Source: Campylobacter ornithocola (GTDB lineage: Bacteria > Campylobacterota > Campylobacteria > Campylobacterales > Campylobacteraceae). Taken from it: 64,000 nucleotides of DNA. Positions 1-9,144 of the stretch are shown in pieces. The position numbers and the translations under genes were made by a program. The stretch is from assembly GCF_013201605.1 (NCBI RefSeq), contig NZ_CP053848.1, positions 1,178,001 to 1,242,000 of the forward strand. Reading direction: 5' to 3'. Position 1 is the stretch's first letter, and the number at the start of each line of letters is the position of its first letter. The notes under the pieces are model-generated. The model ran no database searches, was not told where the DNA came from, and saw only the letters and a list, made by a program, of their open reading frames with translations.

Positions 1-473
1 GTAAAAAAAGTTCTCAAGATATTATAGATGAATTATCAAATCATTTAGGTATAGAAAAACATAACCAAACTATATTTCATCTTACTCATATAAATGAAAA
101 AGAAAAAAAATTAAGTCTGAAAAATGGTCATGAGTTAGCACCTGAACCATGGTTTATAATAGATGAAAATGATGAAGTTAAAACTATGTTTTCCGTAAAA
201 ACATTAATCGAGTTTTTACAAAACGCCAAAGAGATGCAAAAAGATAATTTTGAACTTAAGTTAGAAAAAGCTATTTATCAACAAATTCCTATTGATTTTA
301 ACGATGTATGGATTGTTGCTATGGATGAAATAAGACATCAAGTAGCTAAGGGTATTAAAGAAGTTAATATTGACCTAGATCAATTAATTAGTAATATCCA
401 TACCAAACATCCTAATTTATTTATAGATATAAAAGAAATGATGCAAAAGGTAAAACCAAATGAAAGACTATAA
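1..473 (+). CDS. UPF0763 (DUF2603) family protein, 5'-truncated by window edge
   Basis: The reading frame is open from base 3, so the gene starts before the window; the ATG at 186 is internal. About 156 residues are visible, soluble and charged, with no signal peptide or membrane segment. The sequence resembles the short uncharacterised UPF0763/DUF2603 family, which in C. jejuni lies beside hemN. Its end overlaps the hemN ATG by 14 bases, so the two are probably cotranscribed and translationally coupled. Function is unknown; family recognition rests on recall of sequence and neighbourhood. Confidence 0.7.
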   Translation, partial: KKSSQDIIDELSNHLGIEKHNQTIFHLTHINEKEKKLSLKNGHELAPEPWFIIDENDEVKTMFSVKTLIEFLQNAKEMQKDNFELKLEKAIYQQIPIDFNDVWIVAMDEIRHQVAKGIKEVNIDLDQLISNIHTKHPNLFIDIKEMMQKVKPNERL

Positions 474-1815
474 AAGTTTTATTAAATACTCCAAAGCAGG
501 ACCAAGATATACTTCTTATCCCACTGCAGTAGAGTTTAATACTCATTTTAAATATGAAGATTATATAGAGATTTTAAAACAACAAAAAGCTCAACTATCT
601 TTATATTTTCACTTGCCTTTTTGCAGAAGTGCTTGTTATTTTTGTGGCTGCAACGTAATATATACCGCAAAAGAAGAAAGCAAAGAAAAGTATTTAAATT
701 ATCTTTTTAAAGAACTTGATATTTTAGCAAATATTATCAATACTCAAAGAGAAGTAGCTCAAATGCACTTTGGTGGTGGTACACCTACTTTCTTTTCTGC
801 CAAGCAATTGCAAAGTTTAATTTTAAAAATCAAAAGTGTTTTTCCCAATTTTACCCAAAATAGCGAAGTAAGCTGTGAAATTGATCCTAGATTTTTAAAC
901 GAAGAACAAGCAGATGTTTTAATTCAAAACGGTTTCAACCGCATTAGTTTTGGTGTACAAGATTTTGATGAAAAGGTGCAAAAAGAAATTCATAGAATTC
1001 AACCTTTTGAGCTAACCAAAAATGCAGTAGATATGGTAAGAAAAAAAGGCATTAACTCAGTAAATATGGACTTAATCTATGGTCTTCCTTATCAAAGCTT
1101 AGAAAGCTTTAAGCAAACTCTAGAAAAAGCATTGCTAATCAATCCTGATCGCTTTGCCATTTTTAATTATGCTCATGTGCCTTGGCTTAAAAAGAATATG
1201 AGAAAATTTGATGAAAGCACTCTACCAAGTCCCGATATAAAGCTTCAAATTTTAGAATATTGTGAAAAATTTTTAACTCAAAATGGCTACAAAATGATAG
1301 GAATGGATCATTTTGCAAAACCACAAGATGAGCTTTTTAAAGCTTTAGAAAATGGTAGTTTACATAGAAATTTCCAAGGCTACACCACTAAAGGTGGAAC
1401 CGATTTAATTGGTATTGGTCTAACAAGTATAGGTGAAGGACAAAGACATTATATGCAAAATTTCAAAGATATGCCAAACTATGAAAAAGCTATTGATGAG
1501 GGTAAATTGCCTTGTGAAAAAGGCATTATGCTTGATGATGATGATGAGCTAAGAAAATCTGTCATTATGGAACTTATGAGCAATTTTGCTCTTAATATAA
1601 AAAATGTAGAAAGTAAATTTAAGATTGATTTTTTTGAGTATTTTAGGCAAGATTTAAAAGAACTTGAAGAACTTAACGAATTTATCACTATAGATAAAAA
1701 TCATATTAAAGTTAATGAAACAGGGATACTTTTAATACGCAATATTGCTATGTGTTTTGATAAATATCTAAAACGTATTAGTGAAGAAAAAAAAGTATTT
1801 TCTAAAACGGTTTGA
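460..1815 (+). CDS. hemN: Oxygen-independent coproporphyrinogen III oxidase HemN
   Basis: This radical SAM enzyme oxidatively decarboxylates coproporphyrinogen III to protoporphyrinogen IX in anaerobic or microaerobic haem synthesis in the cytoplasm. The 451 residues match the family length. The cluster motif appears near residue 55 as C-R-S-A-C-Y-F-C, i.e. CxxxCxxC, followed by G-C-N as in true HemN proteins. A glycine-rich SAM-binding segment (HFGGGTPT) is near residue 104. The ATG lies inside the end of the preceding gene, and the next gene begins one base after its TGA, giving a tight operon. Confidence 0.95.
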   Translation: MKDYKSFIKYSKAGPRYTSYPTAVEFNTHFKYEDYIEILKQQKAQLSLYFHLPFCRSACYFCGCNVIYTAKEESKEKYLNYLFKELDILANIINTQREVAQMHFGGGTPTFFSAKQLQSLILKIKSVFPNFTQNSEVSCEIDPRFLNEEQADVLIQNGFNRISFGVQDFDEKVQKEIHRIQPFELTKNAVDMVRKKGINSVNMDLIYGLPYQSLESFKQTLEKALLINPDRFAIFNYAHVPWLKKNMRKFDESTLPSPDIKLQILEYCEKFLTQNGYKMIGMDHFAKPQDELFKALENGSLHRNFQGYTTKGGTDLIGIGLTSIGEGQRHYMQNFKDMPNYEKAIDEGKLPCEKGIMLDDDDELRKSVIMELMSNFALNIKNVESKFKIDFFEYFRQDLKELEELNEFITIDKNHIKVNETGILLIRNIAMCFDKYLKRISEEKKVFSKTV

Positions 1816-1816
1816 T

Positions 1817-3085
1817 ATGTTAAACATTAATGAAATCTCTAATGCTTGCGTAAAATGTGGAAAGTGTATACCAGTTTGTACTATACACGAAATAAACCGC
1901 GATGAGAGCACTTCTCCTCGTGGTTTTTTAGATCTTATTGATGCTTATGAAAATCAAGAGCTAAAACTTGATAAAAATCTTAAAAAAACTTTTGAATCAT
2001 GTTTTTTATGTACAAATTGCGTAGAAGTCTGTCCAAGTCATTTAAGAGTTGATAGTGCTATTGAAAAAGTACGTTATGATATAGCTAAAAAATTTGGCAT
2101 AGCATGGTATAAAAAACTAGCCTTCTTTTTTTTAAGACATAGGAAAATTTTGGATATTTTGGCTAGATTAGGTTACGTTTTCCAAAGTTGTGCTTTTAAT
2201 ATACAATATAAAAATTTAGGAATGAAAACTAGATTTAATCTGCCTTTAATCAAAAAAGATCGTTTACTTCCTTCTTTGGCTAAAAAAAATTTTTTAGCTT
2301 CTAATCCTGATTTTATAGATAATCAAGGAGAAAAAACCATAGGGCTTTTTATAGGATGCTTATCAAATTATTCTTACATTAATACAGGTTTTGCATTACT
2401 TGAAATTTGCAAACATCTTAAAATCAATGTAGATTTATTAAAAGATCAATCTTGTTGTGGTGCTCCGCATTATTTTACTGGAGATTTTAAAAGTGTAGAA
2501 AGTTTAGCTAAAAAAAACATCGTTTATTTTGAAAAAAAATTAAAAACACTAGATTATATCGTTATTCCTGAAGCAACCTGTTCTGCAATGATAAATATAG
2601 ACTACGAGCATTTTTTTCATATGCAAAAAGATGAAGAATGGGCTGCAAGAGCCAAAAACATCTCTAATAAAATATTACTTGCAACAAAATATTTTTATGA
2701 ACATACCAACCTAGAAGAACTTTTAAAAACAAAGAAAAAACTAAATACAAAAATTACCTATCATGATCCTTGTCATGCAAAAAAAATGCAAGGAGTTTCT
2801 AAGGAACCTAGAGCCTTACTAAAACAAAACTATGTTTTTAAAGAACTTAGTCATTCGAATGAATGTTGCGGTTTTGGTGGAGTGAGTATGCAAACTGATC
2901 ACTATGAAAAAGCCTTGCAAGTTGGTATAAAAAAAGCTCAAAATATACAAAAAAGCAAAGTAGAAATTATCAGTGCAGAATGCTCAGCTTGCAGAATGCA
3001 AATTTCAAATGCGCTAGAACATGAAAAAGTTTCTACGCAGTTTTTACATCCTTTAGAGTTGATAGCAAAACTACTTCAAGATTAA
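1817..3085 (+). CDS. (Fe-S)-binding oxidoreductase, GlpC/LutA-like
   Basis: A 422-residue protein. It has two 4Fe-4S ferredoxin motifs near the N-terminus (CVKCGKCIPVC and CFLCTNCVEVCP) and two CCG domains (SCCGAPH in the middle, ECCGFGG near the C-terminus). This layout is typical of GlpC, LutA and GlcF-type electron-transfer subunits of membrane-linked dehydrogenases. I chose the ATG at 1817, one base after the hemN stop, over a GTG at 1781 that overlaps hemN, because the ferredoxin motif starts soon after it. The partner dehydrogenase and substrate are not evident here. A gene of this type follows hemN in C. jejuni too. Confidence 0.85.
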   Translation: MLNINEISNACVKCGKCIPVCTIHEINRDESTSPRGFLDLIDAYENQELKLDKNLKKTFESCFLCTNCVEVCPSHLRVDSAIEKVRYDIAKKFGIAWYKKLAFFFLRHRKILDILARLGYVFQSCAFNIQYKNLGMKTRFNLPLIKKDRLLPSLAKKNFLASNPDFIDNQGEKTIGLFIGCLSNYSYINTGFALLEICKHLKINVDLLKDQSCCGAPHYFTGDFKSVESLAKKNIVYFEKKLKTLDYIVIPEATCSAMINIDYEHFFHMQKDEEWAARAKNISNKILLATKYFYEHTNLEELLKTKKKLNTKITYHDPCHAKKMQGVSKEPRALLKQNYVFKELSHSNECCGFGGVSMQTDHYEKALQVGIKKAQNIQKSKVEIISAECSACRMQISNALEHEKVSTQFLHPLELIAKLLQD

Positions 3086-3107
3086 TAAAAATTAATCTTG
3101 ATTTTTT
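3077..3107. terminator. Bidirectional intrinsic terminator
   Basis: A perfect 10-bp inverted repeat (CAAGATTAAT, loop AAAA, ATTAATCTTG) is followed by a T run on the plus strand. It overlaps the last codons of the Fe-S protein gene and lies between two convergent genes. Confidence 0.75.
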
Positions 3108-3301
3108 ATATCTTCAATATTTGATCTATTTTTTTCTATCAAAATTCTATTTTGCTCTATATTTTCACTATTTTTTTTGCATTCATTTTTTAAGATTTCT
3201 ATATTTTTATATAAAATCTTCATTTTTCTTTCATAGCGATTGATTAGCAAAAACACTATAAATAAAAATAAAATCAAAATAGCCCAATTTAAAAATGCCA
3301 T
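3092..3301 (-). CDS. Small membrane-anchored coiled-coil protein
   Basis: A protein of about 69 residues. One hydrophobic segment (residues about 5-20, rich in L, I and F) is followed by a charged Lys/Glu/Asn-rich helix with heptad-like spacing, so it is probably a single-pass membrane protein with a cytoplasmic or periplasmic coiled coil. I prefer the ATG at 3301, which has AAAGG just upstream, over a GTG at 3316. It lies downstream of alr on the same strand with a 38-base gap. I do not recognise a family. Confidence 0.6.
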   Translation of the reverse strand: MAFLNWAILILFLFIVFLLINRYERKMKILYKNIEILKNECKKNSENIEQNRILIEKNRSNIEDIKNQD

Positions 3302-3339
3302 ATTTTTACCTTTCACTGAATATATTAGTATTTTTTATC

Positions 3340-4347
3340 TTAAACTACAATTCTTTTTAAATTTGGAGAAAGTTTCACTAAAATTTCATAACTAATTGTA
3401 TTAAAAAATTCAGCCATAACATTTGCATCATCTATAACGCAAATTGTCTCACCGTTATTTTCACAAGAAAAACTATCCATAGACATCTTTCCTAATATTT
3501 TTTTACCACTAGGAAGATAAAAATCACCCTTCCCATCATAACGCAAAAGTCCATCTGCATAACCTAAATCATAAGTTGCTATTTCGATATCTTCTTTAGC
3601 ATTATATACACCACCATAACCAACACATTGACCTTTTTTTAATATTCTTTGACTTAATCTTTCAGCCCATAAACTCAAAACCCTATGTAAATCTTTACTA
3701 AAATATGCATAACCAAATTGTACCAATCCTACTCTGCAATACTCATCATCTTCTAATGTATTCGCTCGAAATAGAGCTTCAGAATTATGTGAATGAAATA
3801 TTAAGTTTTTAGCATCTTCTTGCAATAGATTATAAATTAACTCTTTAGCATATTGAAATTTTTGTTTTTGTACAAAATAACTTGCATCCATTTCATCACT
3901 TCCCGCAAAATGCATCATCACACCATGAAGTTGCAAGTTGTGATTTCTAAGCTCATACAAAATTTCTTGAATTTCTTCAGGTAAAATTCCATTTCTATGC
4001 ATATTTGTATCTATAACAAGATGAATTTTAGTATTTTTTTTAATTTTTTTTATATCATTTTTTTCATTTAAAGCATAAATAAATTTTTCATTTTCTCCAC
4101 CGTGTGGATGATGAGATAAAATCAAGATATTATCAAAAATATCTTCAAGCTCTTTTGCCTCAGCTTCATTTTTTACTGCAACAAAATTTATACCCTTTGC
4201 TTTTGCTATAGGAGCTAAAAGCTTAGCTCCGTGTCCATAAGCATTATCCTTAAAAACACATATTACTCTTTGATAACCTCCTGCTTTGGAAGCTATGAGA
4301 TCAAGGTTATATTCATAAGCTAAGCGGTCAATTTTTATATAAGCCAT
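3340..4347 (-). CDS. alr: Alanine racemase
   Basis: A PLP-dependent enzyme that interconverts L- and D-alanine to supply D-Ala for peptidoglycan. The PLP-lysine region reads V-F-K-D-N-A-Y-G-H-G near residue 35, close to the family pattern KANAYGHG. The C-terminal half holds the VGYGG and GYADG signatures and the MSMD segment of the active-site domain. At 335 residues it is slightly short but complete. It overlaps the upstream peptidoglycan hydrolase-like gene by one base, so both cell-wall genes form one unit. The same pair occurs in C. jejuni. Confidence 0.92.
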   Translation of the reverse strand: MAYIKIDRLAYEYNLDLIASKAGGYQRVICVFKDNAYGHGAKLLAPIAKAKGINFVAVKNEAEAKELEDIFDNILILSHHPHGGENEKFIYALNEKNDIKKIKKNTKIHLVIDTNMHRNGILPEEIQEILYELRNHNLQLHGVMMHFAGSDEMDASYFVQKQKFQYAKELIYNLLQEDAKNLIFHSHNSEALFRANTLEDDEYCRVGLVQFGYAYFSKDLHRVLSLWAERLSQRILKKGQCVGYGGVYNAKEDIEIATYDLGYADGLLRYDGKGDFYLPSGKKILGKMSMDSFSCENNGETICVIDDANVMAEFFNTISYEILVKLSPNLKRIVV

Positions 4348-5318
4348 TACTGTTCAGCTAAAATTTGCATTTTATCATCAACAAGCTTAACATAAAGAAC
4401 TTTTTCTCCTTTGAATTTATAATTAGTACTACGATAATCTTCATAAAATCCTATTCTAAAAATCTTTTCATCTTTTTTATTCGGATAAGGACTTATACTA
4501 AAATCAGAAAATTTAATTTTCTTTTCTTCTCTTTTTGCAAAAATTCTTTCTTTATTCTTTGCAAATTGCTCATAAGTAAATTTATTTTGATGTTTAAATA
4601 TTTTTTTATCATAAAACGATAAATACTTATTAATATCACTTTTTTGCCAACTATCTTTCCAAGCATATAAATTTGCTAACAAAATAGCCACTTCATTTAC
4701 ATTGGTTGTTATTTTACTTTTTTCTTCAGTCATTGCATAAGCTTTTCTATCTGCTATTAAATTATTAAATTCATCAAGTAAATTATTGTGTATAGCAATG
4801 CAACCTCTAGTTCTATAAGTATCCGTACGGGTTCCATCTAAAGGATAACCATGAATCCAAATTCCACCACCCGTTTTTCCTAAAGTTTTATCAAGTATAT
4901 TTGGATAAGTCGTTGCAAAAGCAAATGGGCCATAATAAGGATCACCAGGATAAAATTTCTTACCAAGTTCATAAAATCCTATAGGAGTTTTTAAATCTCC
5001 CTCTACTTCTTTATCTCCCGCTAAACCAGTTAAAACTTCTTTTTGAATAAATTTCTTTTCTACTTTACCATTGTTATAATGATAAACTCTAATGATTTTA
5101 TCACTTTTATTGGTTAAAACAATAGCGACATTTTCTTCATAATAACCAAAACTGACATTTTTATCTTTTATTTCATCAAGCCAAAAATCTTTTTTACTTA
5201 ATTCTTGATTCAACACTTTCTCTACCGCGCTAATACCTTCATTTAAATAAATTTTTGCAAGATCACTTGCATTTGCAAATATAGCCAAACTAAATAATGC
5301 CAATATAATTTTAAACAA
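4347..5318 (-). CDS. pgp2: Periplasmic L,D-transpeptidase-fold protein, Pgp2-like LD-carboxypeptidase
   Basis: A signal peptide (MFKIILALFSLAIFANA) starts at a TTG codon with AGAAAGG upstream. The YkuD catalytic signature is visible near residues 150-175: WIHGYP, then RTRGCIAIHN with the catalytic Cys. A C-terminal NTF2-like segment follows. In C. jejuni the protein next to alr is Pgp2, an LD-carboxypeptidase that trims tetrapeptides to tripeptides and is required for helical cell shape; I transfer that role from the neighbourhood and the YkuD fold. An L,D-transpeptidase activity is the alternative. Confidence 0.8.
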   Translation of the reverse strand: MFKIILALFSLAIFANASDLAKIYLNEGISAVEKVLNQELSKKDFWLDEIKDKNVSFGYYEENVAIVLTNKSDKIIRVYHYNNGKVEKKFIQKEVLTGLAGDKEVEGDLKTPIGFYELGKKFYPGDPYYGPFAFATTYPNILDKTLGKTGGGIWIHGYPLDGTRTDTYRTRGCIAIHNNLLDEFNNLIADRKAYAMTEEKSKITTNVNEVAILLANLYAWKDSWQKSDINKYLSFYDKKIFKHQNKFTYEQFAKNKERIFAKREEKKIKFSDFSISPYPNKKDEKIFRIGFYEDYRSTNYKFKGEKVLYVKLVDDKMQILAEQ

Positions 5319-5360
5319 TTTTTACCTTTCTACTTAAAAAATTAAAACAACAAAGAGCTA

Positions 5361-5410
5361 ATTATAATATTTTTACAATAAATATATTTTTAATTTTTTC
5401 CGTGTATAAT
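5361..5410. promoter_or_regulatory. Divergent promoter pair between pgp2-alr and the copper-chaperone operon
   Basis: A plus-strand TATAAT at 5405-5410, preceded by G-T-G and T-rich stretches, lies 28 bases before the ATG at 5439. A minus-strand TATAAT at 5361-5366 lies about 43 bases before the TTG at 5318. Neither has a good -35 box, as is usual for Campylobacter sigma-70 promoters. Confidence 0.55.
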
Positions 5411-5438
5411 GTTTATAATTAATTAAAAAAGGAAAATA

Positions 5439-5858
5439 ATGAAAAAACTACTTAATTTAGCTCTTTTAAGTACTTTTGCTTTAGCTAATAATATTACTGT
5501 AAATAATCCCTATGTAAGACAAACTCCGCCGAATTCTAAAACCACAGCCTTTTTCTTAGAGCTCAAAAACAATTCTAATCAAGACATAAAACTAATAAAA
5601 GCCCAAAGCTCACTAAGTGATACAGCTGAAATTCATGATCATATTGTAGAAAATGGTAAAAAAATGATGGTGCAAATCCCTCAAATCATCATAAAGGCTA
5701 AATCAAGCACTGAACTTAAACCAGGTGGTAAGCATATTATGGTATTAAATCTTAAAGAAAATATCACACCACAAACCAAAGCTAATTTAACGCTTTATTT
5801 TGATGATAATAGCACAATTGAATTAAAAGATATCGAGTCAAGAAGTATTAAAAAATAA
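5439..5858 (+). CDS. Periplasmic copper chaperone, PCuAC family
   Basis: A 139-residue secreted protein with a short signal peptide ending near ALANN. The family copper-ligand pattern is visible: H-D-H near residue 67 with M-M about ten residues on, then K-H-I-M near residue 98. PCuAC proteins bind Cu(I) in the periplasm and deliver it, together with SCO proteins, to the CuA or CuB site of haem-copper oxidases. Its stop overlaps the next gene by one base, and a SCO gene follows in the same operon. A strong AAAAGGA precedes the ATG. Confidence 0.88.
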   Translation: MKKLLNLALLSTFALANNITVNNPYVRQTPPNSKTTAFFLELKNNSNQDIKLIKAQSSLSDTAEIHDHIVENGKKMMVQIPQIIIKAKSSTELKPGGKHIMVLNLKENITPQTKANLTLYFDDNSTIELKDIESRSIKK

Positions 5859-6304
5859 TGAGAAATCTACTTGTCTTTGCCTTGGCCATAGTTTTTGCCA
5901 TATGTGGGGCTTATTTTTATACAAATTCATCAAACAACGAAAAAAAAAGAGAATTAATCACTACTTTAACACCCTTAGCATGTGATTTAAATATCCAAGA
6001 ATGCGAATATATTTTTAAAAATAAAAAAGTCTTAGTAAATTTGAATCCAAAGCCCATAATCACTCTAAATGAGCTTGATTTAAATATTACTAATTTAGGT
6101 GATTTTAAAAAATTAAACGCTAGAGTTTATGGGCTTAATATGTATATGGGAGACATTGTTCCACAATTTAAAAAAATCAACAACACCTACCATGCTAAAT
6201 TAGTTTTAAGTTCTTGCACATTAGATACAATGCGTTTTAGAATAGAGCTTTTTGATGATGAAACTCCACTAGATTTTTATTTTGACTTTGATGTAAAAAG
6301 GTAA
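5858..6304 (+). CDS. Membrane-anchored protein of the copper-delivery operon, function unknown
   Basis: A 148-residue protein with an N-terminal hydrophobic anchor (residues about 4-22), then a periplasmic domain with three cysteines (CDLNIQEC and SSCTL) and a Met/Tyr-rich stretch (NMYMGD). It sits between PCuAC and SCO1/SenC with 1- and 3-base junctions, so a role in copper handling or oxidase assembly is likely by context. I do not recognise the family beyond its equivalent at the same place in C. jejuni. Confidence 0.75.
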   Translation: MRNLLVFALAIVFAICGAYFYTNSSNNEKKRELITTLTPLACDLNIQECEYIFKNKKVLVNLNPKPIITLNELDLNITNLGDFKKLNARVYGLNMYMGDIVPQFKKINNTYHAKLVLSSCTLDTMRFRIELFDDETPLDFYFDFDVKR

Positions 6305-6307
6305 AAT

Positions 6308-6865
6308 ATGAAAAAAATAAATATTTTTTTATTAATTGTGGTAATTTTTGGGGTATTTTTTATATCAGTGCAATATTTTGAAAATAACAAATACAATTTT
6401 CACTTAAATTCTGAAAAAGGCACGCTTAGTTTAAAAGATTTTATCGGTAAAAAATTAATTGTATATTTTGGCTATACATATTGTCCTGATGTTTGTCCTA
6501 GTGAACTTGCATTAATTGCTAATGTTTTAGAAAAAATGCCAAATAAAGAAAAAGCTCATGTGGTATTTATTTCATTAGATCCAGCAAGAGATAACAACTT
6601 AACTCAAACTAGTCAATGGGTAAAATATTTTTATCCAGATTCTACAGCCTTGGTTGCTAAAGATGAAAAAGAATTAGAAAAAGTTACTAAAAATTATGGT
6701 GTAGTATATGAAAAAATCAATCTTAAAGATTCTGCTATGGGATATTCTATAGCACATAGTGGCGAATTTTATTTGATCGATGAAAATGGAAAATTTATTA
6801 AAACCATAAAAGATATTAGTTATGAAAACTTTTTCAATGAAATAAAAAAATTCTTAAACGAATAA
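6308..6865 (+). CDS. SCO1/SenC family copper-binding protein
   Basis: A 185-residue thioredoxin-fold protein with an N-terminal membrane anchor. The copper-ligand motif is C-P-D-V-C-P near residue 58, and the distal histidine is in AHSGEF near residue 156. Proteins of this family deliver copper to, or reduce the cysteines of, cytochrome c oxidase subunits in the periplasm. It is the last gene of the PCuAC operon; in Campylobacter the expected client is the cb-type oxidase. Confidence 0.92.
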   Translation: MKKINIFLLIVVIFGVFFISVQYFENNKYNFHLNSEKGTLSLKDFIGKKLIVYFGYTYCPDVCPSELALIANVLEKMPNKEKAHVVFISLDPARDNNLTQTSQWVKYFYPDSTALVAKDEKELEKVTKNYGVVYEKINLKDSAMGYSIAHSGEFYLIDENGKFIKTIKDISYENFFNEIKKFLNE

Positions 6866-6886
6866 ATTTCTACAATTTATTCGTTT
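6856..6886. terminator. Bidirectional terminator between convergent genes
   Basis: A perfect 13-bp inverted repeat (AAACGAATAAATT, loop TCTAC, AATTTATTCGTTT) spans the ends of the SCO gene and the convergent permease gene. Confidence 0.7.
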
Positions 6887-8079
6887 CTTAAGGTATCTAA
6901 AATATCTACTTGAGTTGCTTTTTTAGCAGGATAATAAGAAGATAAACTTACAATCACAATAGCACCAAAAAGCGTAGCACAAAAATCAACAAAAGAAAGC
7001 TCTAATGGCAATTTACTCATACCATAAACATCACTTGGTAAAGAAATAATATCAAAATTTCCAAGCACCCACAAAGCTATAGCTGCAAGAATTACACCTG
7101 CTATAATACCACTCCCACCTATTAAAAACCCTAAAGAAAAAAAAGTTTTTTTAATCTCTAACTTACTAGCACCTAAAGAAAGCAGTAATGCTATTTCACT
7201 ACGCCTATTCATAACTATCATTAATAAAGAGCTTACTATATTTAAACTTGCAACCAAAATAATCAACATTAACACTATAAACAAAGCTCTTTTTTCTAAA
7301 GCTAGCGCTGCAAAGAAATTTCCATTTTGCTCCCACCAACCTATACTAGCATATCTTGCACCCAAAAAAGCTTCAATTTGTTTAATATCATCAAAAGGCT
7401 TACTTGAGTACACATGCACACCATCATAATTTCCTTGAGGATATGATAAAACTTTAGCCAAAGCTTTAGCATCTGTATACATATAAGCTTTATCATAGGC
7501 TAACAATCCTGAAGAAAAATCAGCTTTAACATCAAATCTTTTAACCTGTGGAATGAGTGAAAGTCCACTAGCATTGAGATTAGAAAAAATCAAAGTAATT
7601 TTTTCATTATAATCAAGTCCAAATTCATTTCTTAAGCCCTTGCCAATCAAAATATCGAAATTATCTAATTTTTTATTCTCTAAGGCTTGCGCTACTACTT
7701 CATTAATCTTTTTTTCATCTTCAAAATTAACCCCAAAAAGCATACCGCCTTCTAATTTTAAATCATTTCTTGCTATAACCTGAGTGGCAATATAAGGACT
7801 AAATAATAAATTAGGAAATTTAGTTCTTAATTCTTGTAATAATTTATCATCTACACTTGCTCCAAAACGCGGTAATATAGTAATAGGATAATTCATAGTA
7901 AAAAGTTTTCTCTCAAATTCTTTATCAAAACCATTCATAATAGCCATTGCAACCAAAAGCACACAAAGTCCTATGCTAACACCTAAAAAGGCTAAAATTT
8001 TTGAAAGCATGATAAAAGGCTGATCTTTATCAAAACGCAAATATTTAAATAATAAATAACGAGGGATACTTTTTTGCAT
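6877..8079 (-). CDS. ABC transporter permease, LolC/LolE-FtsX family
   Basis: A 400-residue protein with one N-terminal membrane helix (residues about 22-47), a large periplasmic domain of about 200 residues, and three C-terminal helices (near 265-290, 315-340 and 360-385). This is the FtsX/MacB/LolC topology. Such permeases release outer-membrane lipoproteins from the inner membrane to LolA. The partner ATPase gene is not adjacent. The C-terminal region with a P-A-K-K-A motif is typical of the coupling segment. Only one such permease is seen, in keeping with a homodimeric LolF-like arrangement, which I infer. Confidence 0.82.
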   Translation of the reverse strand: MQKSIPRYLLFKYLRFDKDQPFIMLSKILAFLGVSIGLCVLLVAMAIMNGFDKEFERKLFTMNYPITILPRFGASVDDKLLQELRTKFPNLLFSPYIATQVIARNDLKLEGGMLFGVNFEDEKKINEVVAQALENKKLDNFDILIGKGLRNEFGLDYNEKITLIFSNLNASGLSLIPQVKRFDVKADFSSGLLAYDKAYMYTDAKALAKVLSYPQGNYDGVHVYSSKPFDDIKQIEAFLGARYASIGWWEQNGNFFAALALEKRALFIVLMLIILVASLNIVSSLLMIVMNRRSEIALLLSLGASKLEIKKTFFSLGFLIGGSGIIAGVILAAIALWVLGNFDIISLPSDVYGMSKLPLELSFVDFCATLFGAIVIVSLSSYYPAKKATQVDILDTLRNE

Positions 8080-8141
8080 TTTCTACTCTTAATATTTTTT
8101 TAAGTATTTTAGCTTGATTTTTATAAAATCAAGCTTTGTAT

Positions 8142-8588
8142 TTATCTAAGATAATAAATAAAAGCACTATTGTCGTGAAATTCTATTATAAATCTTAAAG
8201 GTAATATTCTCACAAAAGTTTCACTCTGCGCACTTGCTTGTTCGCTTTTTACAAAATCTTTTACATCTATTTTTGAATTAAAAAAACAATCAATCAAATC
8301 ATTTTTGTGAGCATTTAAAAAGTTAAATTTATCTAGCTTTGTCATTTTTTCTTCAGCTACCACATCAAAATCATTACGTATTAAAGTTTTCAAATCACTT
8401 GGCGTGTAAACTAATTCGCAAGCATATTCTAATTTTTTATTTTTGCTTTTAGTCATAGCTATAGAAATAGTTTCATTTTGATGATAAAGAATGAAATTTT
8501 TATTAGAGAGTTCTGCCCAAAATATAAATTCATCTTGAGCAGTAACATTAAAAATTATAAAGATTAATAAGCAAACAATTCTTTCCAC
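8142..8588 (-). CDS. Small secreted protein of unknown function
   Basis: A 148-residue protein with an N-terminal signal peptide (hydrophobic run to about residue 17, VTAQ). It starts at a GTG that overlaps the end of the lipoprotein gene upstream by 25 bases. No ATG gives a sensible alternative, since the next one would remove the signal peptide. Two cysteines are spaced far apart in the mature part. It is probably translated from the lipoprotein transcript. A similar gene sits downstream of the equivalent lipoprotein in C. jejuni. Confidence 0.7.
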   Translation of the reverse strand: MERIVCLLIFIIFNVTAQDEFIFWAELSNKNFILYHQNETISIAMTKSKNKKLEYACELVYTPSDLKTLIRNDFDVVAEEKMTKLDKFNFLNAHKNDLIDCFFNSKIDVKDFVKSEQASAQSETFVRILPLRFIIEFHDNSAFIYYLR

Positions 8589-9079
8589 TTGTCAGCATCG
8601 ATTTTAAGTTCTACATTTACCCTATAAAGACCATCTTTAAAGTCTTGATCTACAACACTTGCATTTTTAATTAAACCATTTACTTGTGCTGTGATAGTTG
8701 AACTTTTAAGCATTGCATCTTTTACCGTATCTTTACCATTAACTCTTACACCATATAACTTACTTGCTAATTGCCTATAAGCATCAGTAATAGCTGCTCT
8801 TTTAGCTAAAGCCAAAGCTTGACCAACCGAAACTGTATTTAAAGGAGCAATACCCTCACCTACTGCCGTAAAAGTCAAATCATTATCTGTACTTGTATCA
8901 TTTGCAAGCATCTTTTCTTCTCTAATGATACTACGTACATCATCTTTGTCTACTTTTTGAACCACAACATCAGAATTTGCCTGAGTAGCTTGAACTTGAT
9001 TTGGATTCACACCTCTTTGATCTAGTGCACAAGCACTAAAACCCAAAGCCAAACAAAACATAAAAACAACTTTTTTCAT
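8564..9079 (-). CDS. LPP20-family outer-membrane lipoprotein
   Basis: A 171-residue lipoprotein. The lipobox is L-G-F-S-A-C, with the modified Cys at residue 17. The C-terminal half holds the LPP20-type pattern: an AxAKRAAITDAYRQLASKLYGV segment with a conserved helix, followed by a beta-rich end. Helicobacter LPP20 is a surface-associated lipoprotein of unclear function. The gene follows gyrA on the same strand with a 65-base gap, as in C. jejuni. Confidence 0.8.
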   Translation of the reverse strand: MKKVVFMFCLALGFSACALDQRGVNPNQVQATQANSDVVVQKVDKDDVRSIIREEKMLANDTSTDNDLTFTAVGEGIAPLNTVSVGQALALAKRAAITDAYRQLASKLYGVRVNGKDTVKDAMLKSSTITAQVNGLIKNASVVDQDFKDGLYRVNVELKIDADKWKELFAY

Positions 9080-9144
9080 TTTTTTACACCTTCAATTTAT
9101 TTAAAATTACCAAAGAAATAGCAAAAAGTATTCCAATAATTTTA

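Noticed and set aside
1781-1816. GTG at 1781 as the start of the Fe-S oxidoreductase
   Set aside because: It would overlap hemN by 35 bases and add a Lys-rich stretch not expected before the first ferredoxin motif; the ATG at 1817 fits the one-base operon junction.
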